Assembly: GCF_002802905.1 (NCBI RefSeq)
Contig: NZ_PEBK01000002.1
Location: 248,001 to 312,000, forward strand
Source of the DNA: Bifidobacterium simiarum
GTDB taxonomy: Bacteria; Actinomycetota; Actinomycetes; Actinomycetales; Bifidobacteriaceae
DNA length: 64,000 nt
Reading direction: 5' to 3'
Shown one piece after another: positions 18,408-26,751 of this stretch (its first letter is position 1; each line of letters starts with the position of its first letter). The notes under the pieces were generated by a model. It had not been told where the DNA came from. It saw only the letters and a program-made list of their open reading frames with translations, and made no database searches. The position numbers and the translations under genes are program-made.

Positions 18408-18567
18408 TTCTCTAATCTCCTGTGTAGTCCGTGAATCTTCTGTTCGGGGGCCAACGGTTTCTCTCTGCAAGCGGCCGTCCGTCCGATTCCCGGGTCTCTC
18501 AGTTTCTTGAGTTGTGTTTCGCCGTTCGTTTTCTCATTGCGCGAATCGGTTTGCGATTGGCAACATG

Positions 18568-18596
18568 AAAAAAGCCCCGCTTTTGGCAGGGCTTAA
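18568..18596 (-). terminator. Attenuator-type terminator upstream of the MHS transporter gene
   Basis: On the minus strand AAGCCCTGCC-AAAA-GCGGGGCTT is followed by six U. It lies 161 nt before the transporter ATG and 64 nt after the stop of the leader ORF (18660-18746). The preceding hairpin (18610-18646, CTGTTC/GAACAG arms) contains GGCGGGGTT. That segment can pair with AAGCCCTGCC, the 5' arm of the terminator, giving a mutually exclusive antiterminator. This is the geometry of translation-coupled attenuation. Confidence 0.65.
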
Positions 18597-18659
18597 AACC
18601 AGATTTTGTCTGTTCCGAACCCCGCCATGTTGACGGGATCGAACAGTGAAAATGTCGAA

Positions 18660-18746
18660 TCAGTCCGCCAACGAAGACGGAATAATAATTCGGCCGGACA
18701 CAGCAGCGCTCATTCCAGCGGTAAGTGCAGCGGTCATTCCGTTCAT
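18660..18746 (-). CDS. Leader peptide ORF, 28 codons, Ile-Ile-Ile
   Basis: Behind a near-consensus ribosome site (GAAAGGAGGTTCGCCAAG) the ATG at 18746 opens MNGMTAALTAGMSAAVSGRI, then IIPSSLAD and a TGA at 18660. Three consecutive ATT isoleucine codons lie at residues 20-22. The ORF is followed within 14 nt by an alternative-folding RNA region ending in a terminator. I infer a regulatory leader peptide controlling the downstream MHS transporter in response to isoleucyl-tRNA or translation rate. The peptide itself is unlikely to have another function. Confidence 0.6.
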   Translation of the reverse strand: MNGMTAALTAGMSAAVSGRIIIPSSLAD

Positions 18747-18910
18747 CTTGGCGAACCTCCTTTCGGCGTCATACATCTTTGCGGGCCGTTCGACCCGAAC
18801 CACTGTGAAAGATAGGCGTGGCCCCCGGCGTATGCCACTCGGGGGTCACTATGTGGACAGTACCGGGATCAGATAATGATCGCGTCGTAGATCGGCCGCA
18901 ACGGCAGCTC

Positions 18911-19019
18911 GACCACCCCCAGTCTCACTTCCGTTCGACAGCCCCCGCCGGCGGGGGCAGGGTAATGTGTATCCGCTGTTCACCCCAGTCTGCCTACCGG
19001 CAGGCAGACTGGGGGTGGT
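18911..19019. repeat. Intergenic palindromic repeats, family B (two facing units)
   Basis: ACCACCCCCAGTC with GACAGCCCCCGCCGGCGGGG (18911-18959) is followed by CCCCAGTCTGCCTACCGGCA and GGCAGACTGGGGGTGGTC (18985-19019). The second unit reads in the opposite sense. The pair lies just beyond the stop of the alpha-glucosidase gene. The rest of the 618-bp gap is the leader/attenuator described above. Confidence 0.6.
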
Positions 19020-19025
19020 CAAGCC

Positions 19026-20903
19026 CTACAGCTCGTAGGCGAAGGCCTCCCACGGGGCGAGCTTGCCGAAGAGCAGGTCGGCGGCCACCTGCTCGGACGG
19101 GTAATTAGCGATCAGCACGCGGTCCGCGCTCGCCCCGCCGATGATCGCGCCCGACATGTCGAGACCAAGCACGTCCTTGGTTTCGGGCGGCAGCGCGGCC
19201 GATTCGCTCGACATGTTGACCACCACCACAAGGCGCTTCTCGCCGGATCCGTCGATGCCGCCGCCGACGCCCTCCTCGTGCAGCGTGCGCACGAACGCGT
19301 ACACCTGCGGGTCGGCCTCGTCGAGCATGTCCCACGCGCCGGCCGCTACCACCGGATTGGTGTGGCGCAGCTCGATCAGCTTCCGGTAGAAGGCGAGCAC
19401 CGAATCCTCGTCGCGCAGCTGCTTCTTGACGTTGATCACGTCCTTGTTCGGGTTGGTGCCGATCCACGGCTCGCTCGGCGCATACGACGCGGTGAAGCCG
19501 GCGTACTTGGTGGCGTCCCACTGCATCGGCGTGCGGGCGTTGTCGCGGCTGATCGCCTTGAGCGCCTCCATCATCGCCTCCTCGGTCAGCACGCCCGCCT
19601 CGGTGAGCTGGTGGTACATGTTGATCGACTCGAGGTCGCGGTACTGGTCGAGCGAGTCGAAGTACACGTTGGTCATGCCCAGTTCCTCGCCCTGATACAC
19701 GTACGGCGTGCCGCGGTGCATGTGCAGCAGCAGCGCGATCGCCTTGGCGGAGAGCACGCGCATCTCCTCGGTGGAGTCGTCTCCCCAGCGGGAGACCACG
19801 CGCGGCTGATCGTGGTTGTTGAAGAACAGGCTGGTCCAGCCGCGATCCTTCACCGCCTGCTGCTGACCGGCGAGGCAGCGCTTGAGCTGGCTGAGCTCCC
19901 ACGGTTCGGCCGTCCACTTGGACTGTCCGCCGCCCGGCTCCACGTGGTCGAACAGGAACAGCATGTCGAGCTCGCGGTTGTCCGGATCGGTGATGTGCTC
20001 GTTGCGCTCGGGCGTGATGCCGGGCGCCTCGCCCACGGTGAGGTAGCCGTCACGTCCGTCGAACACCTCGCGGTGCATTTCGGCGAGGAACTCGTCCTGC
20101 CGCGGTCCGTCGGCGCAGAACGGGTTCGGGCTGGAGTAGCCGTCCGGCCCGATCGGCCCGGCGTCGACCGTGGACTCCCCCACGCCCGGCAGTTCGCCGT
20201 TGGCGTCCACATGCTTGGAGATCAGCGTGATCACGTCCATGCGGAAGCCGTCGACGCCGCGGTCGAGCCACCAGTTCATCATCCGGTACACGGCCGCGCG
20301 CACCTCGGGGTTCTCCCAGTTGAGGTCGGGCTGCTTCTTCGAGAACTGGTGCAGGTAGTATTCGCCGCGCTTCGGATCGTATTCCCATGCCGATCCGCCG
20401 AAGTACGAGCCCCACGCGTTCGGCTCGGCGCCCGGCGTGCCCGGTTCGTGGCCCGCCTTGGCCGGCCGCCACCAGTACCAGTCGGCGTGCGGATCGTTCT
20501 TGTCACGCGAGGCCTGGAACCATGCGTGCTCGTCGGAGGTGTGGTTCACCACGAGGTCCATGACGACCTTCAGTCCGCGGGCGTGCGCCTCCTCCAGCAG
20601 CTCGTCCATGTCGTCGAGCGTGCCGAACATCGGGTCGATGTCCTGATAGTCGCTGATGTCGTAGCCGTTGTCGTCCTGCGGCGACCTGTACACCGGCGAC
20701 AGCCAGATCACGTCGACGCCGAGATCGGCGAGGTAGTCGAGCCGGCTGGTGATGCCGGGCAGATCGCCGAAGCCGTCGCCGTTGGTGTCCTGGAAGCTGC
20801 GCGGGTAGATCTGGTAGACCACCGCGTTGGACCACCACGGATTCGGCGTGGCCCCGTTGGTGTGGATGGCGTCGGGAAGCGTCATGCGCTGCTCTGCGGT
20901 CAT
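19026..20903 (-). CDS. GH13 alpha-glucosidase (oligo-1,6-glucosidase type)
   Basis: A 625-residue cytoplasmic glycoside hydrolase family 13 enzyme. The four conserved regions are visible: DLVVNHTS (about 116), the nucleophile in GFRMDVITLI (D223), the acid in VGEAPG (E292) and the transition-state Asp in FNNHDQPR (D365). Val after the nucleophile region and the loop pattern fit alpha-1,6/alpha-1,4-glucosidases of the bifidobacterial Agl type. Exact linkage preference is not predictable here. The ATG at 20903 follows AGAAAGGATCGCA. It lies 156 bp downstream of the alpha-galactosidase gene on the same strand, a likely raffinose/melibiose/isomaltooligosaccharide unit. Confidence 0.94.
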   Translation of the reverse strand: MTAEQRMTLPDAIHTNGATPNPWWSNAVVYQIYPRSFQDTNGDGFGDLPGITSRLDYLADLGVDVIWLSPVYRSPQDDNGYDISDYQDIDPMFGTLDDMDELLEEAHARGLKVVMDLVVNHTSDEHAWFQASRDKNDPHADWYWWRPAKAGHEPGTPGAEPNAWGSYFGGSAWEYDPKRGEYYLHQFSKKQPDLNWENPEVRAAVYRMMNWWLDRGVDGFRMDVITLISKHVDANGELPGVGESTVDAGPIGPDGYSSPNPFCADGPRQDEFLAEMHREVFDGRDGYLTVGEAPGITPERNEHITDPDNRELDMLFLFDHVEPGGGQSKWTAEPWELSQLKRCLAGQQQAVKDRGWTSLFFNNHDQPRVVSRWGDDSTEEMRVLSAKAIALLLHMHRGTPYVYQGEELGMTNVYFDSLDQYRDLESINMYHQLTEAGVLTEEAMMEALKAISRDNARTPMQWDATKYAGFTASYAPSEPWIGTNPNKDVINVKKQLRDEDSVLAFYRKLIELRHTNPVVAAGAWDMLDEADPQVYAFVRTLHEEGVGGGIDGSGEKRLVVVVNMSSESAALPPETKDVLGLDMSGAIIGGASADRVLIANYPSEQVAADLLFGKLAPWEAFAYEL

Positions 20904-21059
20904 TGCGATCCTTTCTGTGACAGAGTGATTGACTAAGGTGATTGAGAGTGATTGGTTATCGGTGACTATCGGTAATGGTCAGTACTGATCGGCAATGATC
21001 GGATCAGCCCGGACCTCGGTCAATCCGGACCGGATCGGCCCAGACCCCGACCGTTCCGT

Positions 21060-23498
21060 TCAAACCTCGATGGCCCAGAACAGCACGGCGTTGGCCGGAT
21101 TCAGGCTGGGCATCCGCAGACCGGTGGACTCCAACACCGCTCCGGGCAGCCGGATGCCGTCGGCGTTCCACCATCCAAGCGGGGTCTGTCCGTTGGCCGC
21201 GGACTCCAGTTCGCCGCCGCCGGCCGCGCTGTTCCATCCGCCGCCGAGATCGACGTTCACCGGCACCGGCTGGATCAGATACGTCGATTCCGGCTTCAGA
21301 CCCGGCAGGTGCACGGGTGCGGCCGGGTAGGTGGCCGACGTGGTCAGCTGCGTAAACCGGTAGATCGCCGCGGAACGGTCGGGCTTGACCACGCCGTCGA
21401 GGCGGACCGCCGGATCGCCGGTGTCGGCGTGGACCAGCGTGTCGATGGCGAACCATTCGCGGTGCTTCTTGAACTCGGCGATCCACTCGGCCAGTTCGTC
21501 GACGGCCTCCTGCGGCTCCTTGAGCAGATTCCACTCCACGCCGAGGTGGCCGAAGAACGCGGTGGCCATGCGCATGCGCTGGCTGGTCGGCCGATGCGTC
21601 GAATGCGCGGGACTGGCGCCCACATGCTCGCCGATCATCTCCGGCGGCACGAGCAGCGAGGTGTAGCGCTGGATGTCCACGCGCTCCACCGGATCCACGC
21701 AGTCGGACGCCCAGATGCGGTCCGCGTATTCGAGGATGCCGAGATCCACGCGACCGCCGCCCGACGAGCAGCTTTCCAGCTCCAGTCCGGGATGATTGTC
21801 CTTCAGCTCCCGCCACATCTCATACACGGCATCGGTCTGCGCGTGCACCGCCGGCCGGCCGGAATACGGCGAGACGGCCTCGGTGACCAGACGGTTGTGA
21901 TCCCATTTGATGTAATCGATGCCCAGTTCGTCGATCAGTCCGTCGATCGAGTCGAACACGTACCGCCAGGCCGCCGGATTGGTCAGGTCGAGCGTCTGCT
22001 GGCTGCGGCCCTGCATCGGCAGACGTCGGGCGGGCAGTCCGGCACCGCCCGGCTGAGCCGCCTCCCCGGCGCCGCCCCCCGGCACCGCGGCAAGGATCCA
22101 GTCGGGGTGGGAGCGGGCCACGTCGGAGTCGGGATTGACCATCTCCGGCTCGAACCACAGGCCGAATTCCATGCCCTTGCCGTGCACGTAATCGGCGAGC
22201 GCCTTGAGGCTCTTCGGTCCGTCCGGCCATACGTCGGGCGAGATCCGCCAGTCACCGAGGCCGCTGGTGTCGTCGCGGCGGGAACCGAACCAGCCGTCGT
22301 CCACGACGAACCGTTCCACGCCTACCTCGGCGGCCTTGTCGGCGAGCGCGGCGAGCGTGTCGAAGTCGTGGTTGAAGTACACGGCCTCCCAGGTGTTGAG
22401 GATCACCGGCCGCGGCTTGGCGGACAGTTCGGGGTGCCGACTGCGCAGGTAGGCGTGGAAGCGCGCGGCGACCGCGTTGAGGCCGTCGCCGAAGGAGCCG
22501 TATACCCACGGCGTGCAGTAGACGTCGTCCCGCCGCAGCGTGACCTCGCCGCCGAACAGCGTTTCGCCGCCGCCGATCAGACCGCTCGTGTATGGCGTGC
22601 GCTCGGCGGAGAGGACGGAGTTGCCGCTCCACGCGGTATGTACGGCGTAGGTTTCGCCGTGTTCGAATCCGAATCCGGGGACGCCGGCCGCGAGCAGCAG
22701 CGAGGCATCGAAGTCAGGCCGGCCGACCATGCTGACCTTCGCGAAGCGTCCGATGGTGAGCGGCTGGCGCTGCGGGGATCGTTCGCGCAGATGGTGGCCG
22801 GTGGTGGTGAGGATCTCCGTGGCCACGGCCGGTACGGGGAAGCCGAGCTCCACGATGTTCACGGCCAGCGCGTCGGTGCTTGCGGCGGCCGGGCCGTCGG
22901 TGCCGGACGGGTTGACAGTACCGGACGGGCTGACTGTGCCGGCCGGGTCACTCACGGGGGCCGGGCTGCTCACGCCTGCCGGATCACCCAGATTGCGCAC
23001 TTCGGCCCGCTGACGGACCAGTCCGCTCGGCAGCAGTTCGCAGACCCATCGCAGGCCCACTCCCTGATCGGCGTCCTCGGCGCTTACCGTCACGACGGCG
23101 GTGTCGGAGGCCTCGACCTCGGCCTTGATCATGGTCACCGTGAACCGGCAGAACAGTTCCACGCCGTTCCGGCTCACCGAAAATCGCGGGGCACCCGTCC
23201 ATGATTCGGACTGGGTGGGCAGAATGCTCGGCCATGAGGTCTCGTCCAACGCACCGGAGACCCGCTGCGGCTTCGTCGCATCGTACAGGTTCGGCAGCCA
23301 TTCGCCGCGTCCGGCCGCGGGCAGCGTACGGCCCCAGTGCACGATCCGGGGCAGACGGTCGTCGGGGAAGATCAGCGCGACCGCGGCGTTCGCGGCTGAC
23401 TGTTCGAGATACACGGCGTGCAGGGCGGTGCCGTCGGCGGCGACTCCCTGCGCTTCCTGAACGACCGGCTTGGCGGGGGCGGGACTGAACTTCGGCAT
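21060..23498 (-). CDS. GH36 alpha-galactosidase
   Basis: 812 residues, close to the usual size of tetrameric bacterial GH36 alpha-galactosidases (about 720-750) but with a Thr/Pro/Gly-rich insert near residue 200 (SDPAGTVSPSGTVNPSGTD). Key motifs: WEAVYFNHDFDTLAALADKA, VVDDGWFGSR, the nucleophile Asp in YIKWDHNR (about 533) and the acid/base in SCSSGGGRVDLG (about 585). It hydrolyses alpha-1,6-galactosides such as raffinose and melibiose. There is no signal peptide. The ATG at 23498 is preceded by ACGAGGTAACG. The frame is open further upstream but without a ribosome site. It probably leads a transcript continuing into the GH13 gene. Confidence 0.94.
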   Translation of the reverse strand: MPKFSPAPAKPVVQEAQGVAADGTALHAVYLEQSAANAAVALIFPDDRLPRIVHWGRTLPAAGRGEWLPNLYDATKPQRVSGALDETSWPSILPTQSESWTGAPRFSVSRNGVELFCRFTVTMIKAEVEASDTAVVTVSAEDADQGVGLRWVCELLPSGLVRQRAEVRNLGDPAGVSSPAPVSDPAGTVSPSGTVNPSGTDGPAAASTDALAVNIVELGFPVPAVATEILTTTGHHLRERSPQRQPLTIGRFAKVSMVGRPDFDASLLLAAGVPGFGFEHGETYAVHTAWSGNSVLSAERTPYTSGLIGGGETLFGGEVTLRRDDVYCTPWVYGSFGDGLNAVAARFHAYLRSRHPELSAKPRPVILNTWEAVYFNHDFDTLAALADKAAEVGVERFVVDDGWFGSRRDDTSGLGDWRISPDVWPDGPKSLKALADYVHGKGMEFGLWFEPEMVNPDSDVARSHPDWILAAVPGGGAGEAAQPGGAGLPARRLPMQGRSQQTLDLTNPAAWRYVFDSIDGLIDELGIDYIKWDHNRLVTEAVSPYSGRPAVHAQTDAVYEMWRELKDNHPGLELESCSSGGGRVDLGILEYADRIWASDCVDPVERVDIQRYTSLLVPPEMIGEHVGASPAHSTHRPTSQRMRMATAFFGHLGVEWNLLKEPQEAVDELAEWIAEFKKHREWFAIDTLVHADTGDPAVRLDGVVKPDRSAAIYRFTQLTTSATYPAAPVHLPGLKPESTYLIQPVPVNVDLGGGWNSAAGGGELESAANGQTPLGWWNADGIRLPGAVLESTGLRMPSLNPANAVLFWAIEV

Positions 23499-23624
23499 CG
23501 TTACCTCGTTTCGCGCAAACATCCGGTGGCCGTGACGACGCCGGATGATCACTGGATCTCTTGGTCTGACTCCCATCCTAGAGACCGAGGCTTACCGATC
23601 CGCGGATTGCCGACGCGGGCCGTG

Positions 23625-24650
23625 TCACTTGCGGTTCGGCAGCTTCTCCTTCAGACCGGGAGTGATCTTGATGGCGGTCCACAGGCTGCGGATCAGCAGC
23701 ACGCCGAGGTAGATCGCAAACAGATTGGCTCCCATACGCGGGCTGATCGCGCCGGCGATCATCGTGCCGAAGGGGGCCACGATCGCGGCGGTGATGCCGA
23801 TGGCCAGACCGTTCTTCAGGTGGACGAGCTTGCGACGCCAGTTCGCGGCCGTGCCGGCGATCGAGCTGGGGAACATGGCCAGCAGCGAGGTGCCGCGGGC
23901 GATCAGATCGGAGGCGCCGAACAGCACGGACAGTGCCGGGACCATCACCGCGCCGCCGCCGATGCCGAGCAGGCCGGCGAGCGTGCCGATCACCACGCCG
24001 AGCAGAGCCAGCAGCACGCCGGTGACCACGGTCATGTGGATGGTCTGGTCGCGGGAGGGGGTGAACACGATCTGCGAGGTGATCACGAAGCACAGGAACA
24101 CCACGAACACCCAGCGCAGCGCCACTTCGGGCAGTCGGGACAGCAGCCAGCTGCCGATCTGCGAGCCGATGAGCATGCCACAGACGAGGAGCAGCGCGGC
24201 GATCCAGTCCACATTGCCGCCGGTGGCGTAGGAGATCACGCCGGTGACCGACGTGGGGACGATCGCGGCCAATGACGTGGCCGCCGCATGACGCTGGGAC
24301 AGGCCGAGGAACACCAGCGCGGGGACGATCACCGTGCCGCCGCCGATGCCGAACAGGCCGGAAAGCACGCCGGAGACCAGTCCGACGCCGATCAGCATCA
24401 TCCATACGTGGCTCGCCGGGCGGCCCTCCCCCAGCGTGGCCGAGCCTTCGTCGGATTTTGCGGTGGTGGGCTGTGCGGTGGTGGTGGACTGTGCGGTGGT
24501 GGCGTTCGAGGCAGTGGCGTTCGCGCCGGCGGCGGGCTTTGCGGCGCTGACGTCCACGGGGTGCAGCTTCACCCGCGTGTTGTCCGCCGCCGCCGATGCG
24601 GAATCTTGGTTCTTCATATCGTCATTCACGATGGTCACTGTACTCTTCAC
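23625..24650 (-). CDS. TauE/SafE family permease
   Basis: About 341 residues. After a low-complexity Ala/Thr-rich N-terminus (about 75 residues, with TTAQSTTTAQPTTAKSDEGS) come two repeats of the TauE/SafE domain. These are GVLSGLFGIGGGTVIVPALV and a second GTLAGLLGIGGGAVMVPALS, giving about eight helices. The family exports sulfite, sulfoacetate or related anions, but this member's substrate is unknown. The start is ambiguous: GTG at 24650 follows GAGAG by six bases, TTG at 24653 and ATG at 24617 are alternatives. It sits beside hairpin repeats and no related pathway gene is adjacent. Confidence 0.85.
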   Translation of the reverse strand: MKSTVTIVNDDMKNQDSASAAADNTRVKLHPVDVSAAKPAAGANATASNATTAQSTTTAQPTTAKSDEGSATLGEGRPASHVWMMLIGVGLVSGVLSGLFGIGGGTVIVPALVFLGLSQRHAAATSLAAIVPTSVTGVISYATGGNVDWIAALLLVCGMLIGSQIGSWLLSRLPEVALRWVFVVFLCFVITSQIVFTPSRDQTIHMTVVTGVLLALLGVVIGTLAGLLGIGGGAVMVPALSVLFGASDLIARGTSLLAMFPSSIAGTAANWRRKLVHLKNGLAIGITAAIVAPFGTMIAGAISPRMGANLFAIYLGVLLIRSLWTAIKITPGLKEKLPNRK

Positions 24651-24721
24651 CAATTACTCTCATTGGCGTATGCCCATCGTCCTGCGTCCATGGCCCATCG
24701 CCGTCTCAGCCGGCGGCGTTT

Positions 24722-25010
24722 GATGGATTGCACTGCATTTCACTGATTTTGCAATCCGATCCATCGAAATCATGCGGGATTTCATGGATTACGCTGCATA
24801 TCGCCGAAAATCACGCGCAATCCATCGGCCGGCGACCACCCAGCCGACAGAAACCGCATGATTCCAACGATCTGGATATCACGCGGCGGACGACTCGATG
24901 GATTGCACTGCATTTTGCCGATTTTGCAGCCCAATCCATCGAAATCGTGCCAAAAACGATGGACCGCGCCGCATATTCGTCAATATGCAATGCGATCCAT
25001 CGGCCCATCG
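24722..25010. repeat. Four GATGGATT...AATCCATC hairpin repeats, family C
   Basis: Four imperfect palindromic units of about 52 bp lie at roughly 24722-24773, 24781-24832, 24893-24945 and 24956-25008. Units 1 and 3 start GATGGATTGCACTGCATTT and end CCAATCCATCG or CCGATCCATCG, with GATTTTGCA in the middle. Units 2 and 4 are more diverged (GCTGCATATCGCCG, GCCGCATATTCGTC). They form two pairs separated by about 60 bp. They occupy the upstream region of the Mbeg1-like gene and are not family A or B. Confidence 0.8.
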
Positions 25011-25107
25011 ACACCGCACCCCGTCAGCCCCACAGCACCGCACCCCACAACACCACAGCCCCGCCAACACCGCGATCCGTATGATGGAATCAACGTGGGG
25101 AGGCCAT

Positions 25108-26571
25108 ATGGGCAATATCACCGATACCGCTCGATCGGAGACGCGGGATTTCGCCGCGCATCCGTTCGACGACGTGGATGCGCTGGTGCTGTCGCAGCTG
25201 ATGTACGAGCGCATGCCCTCCTGCGTGCCCACCCTGGCCGACGCCGAACGCCAATACGGCAGTTTTGTGGCCAGACTGCGGTCATGCTCGCCCCGCCACC
25301 CGCTGCGATCCTTGAAAACACTGTGGCGCAGGCCATTCCCCTCGGTCCCGATCCGGACGATCGACCACAATCTAGGCCCCTCGGACTTCCGGCTCGACAC
25401 CAACTACGCCGGTCTGGGCGATCCGGAGTGCACGGCGGAGTTCTTCCGCGTCCTCGCCGTCAATCCGCGATACGCCCCGCTGGGGTTCGGCGCCTACGAG
25501 GAGCTGCACGACGAGGCCAGGCAGATGCAGTTCGCGGCGATGACCGTCGATCTGGGACGCATTCCCCGCGTGACCGCGACCGAACCCCCGTCGACGACCA
25601 AACAGCAGCCGGCCGCCACCAACCGGACCGCCGACCAAGACTCCGCCAAACAGACCACTACCAATCAGCCCACCACCGCCAAGCAACCCGACACCGGCCC
25701 ATCCAACACCCCGCCCGCTCCCACGCTGGCCGTGGTGTTCCGCGGCACCGACACCTCACTGGTCGGATGGAAGGAAGACCTCAACATGGCCTGCCAGTAT
25801 CCGATCCCCGCTCAGGAGGCGGCGGCGCGGTATCTCGCCCGCGTGGCCGATCTGTGGCCGGGCCGGCTGCTGGTCATGGGTCATTCCAAGGGCGGTAATC
25901 TGGCGGTATATGCGGCGATGGCCGTGCCCGAAACCGTGCGCGAGCGCATCGACGTCGTGTATTCGCTGGACGGGCCGGGATTCCTGCCCGGCATGATGGG
26001 CAGTCACGCGCCCGAATATCACGCCGTCAAGGCCAAGGTACGCAAGATCGTGCCGGAGTCGTCCAGCGTGGGCATGATCTTCGAGCAGCTCGACGACGAT
26101 TCATTGGCCGAATACGCGGCGTTCGTACCGGTCCGATCCGATGGGACGGGCGTGATGCAGCATTTTGCGTTCACCTGGCAGATCGGGCGGCAGATCGGGC
26201 GGCCCAGCGATTCAAAGACCGCCGCCACGGAGACCACCACCCCGGAGATCTCGGAGACCACGGAGACTGTCGACGGAGGGTTCTCCCCCGCGCCCGACGG
26301 ACTGTCGCCGATCGCCCGGCGGTTCAACAAGTCGCTGAACGACTGGGTGCTGAGCATGCCGGTCGAGCAGCGGCGGCGCGTGATCGACAGCGTGTACGAC
26401 GTGCTGCGGGCCAGCGGCGTGACCTCGATCGTGGATCTGCCGAAGTCGCTGCCCGGGTCGATCCCCGCGATGCTCGGCGCAGTGAGGAGCCTTTCCGCGG
26501 ACGATCTCGCGCAGGCGGGGTCGGCGCTGCGACTGCTCGCCGCGGCCACGCTGAACAATCTCGGCCGGTAG
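25108..26571 (+). CDS. Mbeg1-like (DUF2974) alpha/beta-hydrolase
   Basis: 487 residues. The N-terminus (DDVDALVLSQLMYERMPS) and the AVVFRGTDTSLVGWKEDLNMA segment are typical of the DUF2974/Mbeg1-like lipase-fold family. The nucleophile elbow is VMGHSKGGNLAVYAA, and the acid probably lies in YSLDGPGF. A Thr/Gln/Pro-rich linker of about 45 residues is inserted before the hydrolase core, and a second Thr-rich insert lies near residue 380. The role of the family is uncertain, with esterase or lipase activity expected. The ATG at 25108 is supported by GTGGGGAGGCCAT. Four hairpin repeats cover the upstream region. Confidence 0.8.
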   Translation: MGNITDTARSETRDFAAHPFDDVDALVLSQLMYERMPSCVPTLADAERQYGSFVARLRSCSPRHPLRSLKTLWRRPFPSVPIRTIDHNLGPSDFRLDTNYAGLGDPECTAEFFRVLAVNPRYAPLGFGAYEELHDEARQMQFAAMTVDLGRIPRVTATEPPSTTKQQPAATNRTADQDSAKQTTTNQPTTAKQPDTGPSNTPPAPTLAVVFRGTDTSLVGWKEDLNMACQYPIPAQEAAARYLARVADLWPGRLLVMGHSKGGNLAVYAAMAVPETVRERIDVVYSLDGPGFLPGMMGSHAPEYHAVKAKVRKIVPESSSVGMIFEQLDDDSLAEYAAFVPVRSDGTGVMQHFAFTWQIGRQIGRPSDSKTAATETTTPEISETTETVDGGFSPAPDGLSPIARRFNKSLNDWVLSMPVEQRRRVIDSVYDVLRASGVTSIVDLPKSLPGSIPAMLGAVRSLSADDLAQAGSALRLLAAATLNNLGR

Positions 26572-26751
26572 CGAGGTAGCGTCCGGTCACGACCACCCGG
26601 CCGGTAGCAGGGCATCGTCCGGACAGACCGACGGATAGCCCGCCCGGCAGACAGACCGACAGCCCCCGTTCGGCAAGTCGTAACGTCGAATTCCCCGATC
26701 GGCGGGACAATGGCAGTGGATACGATCACATCGAGATCGAGGAGGCCAACG

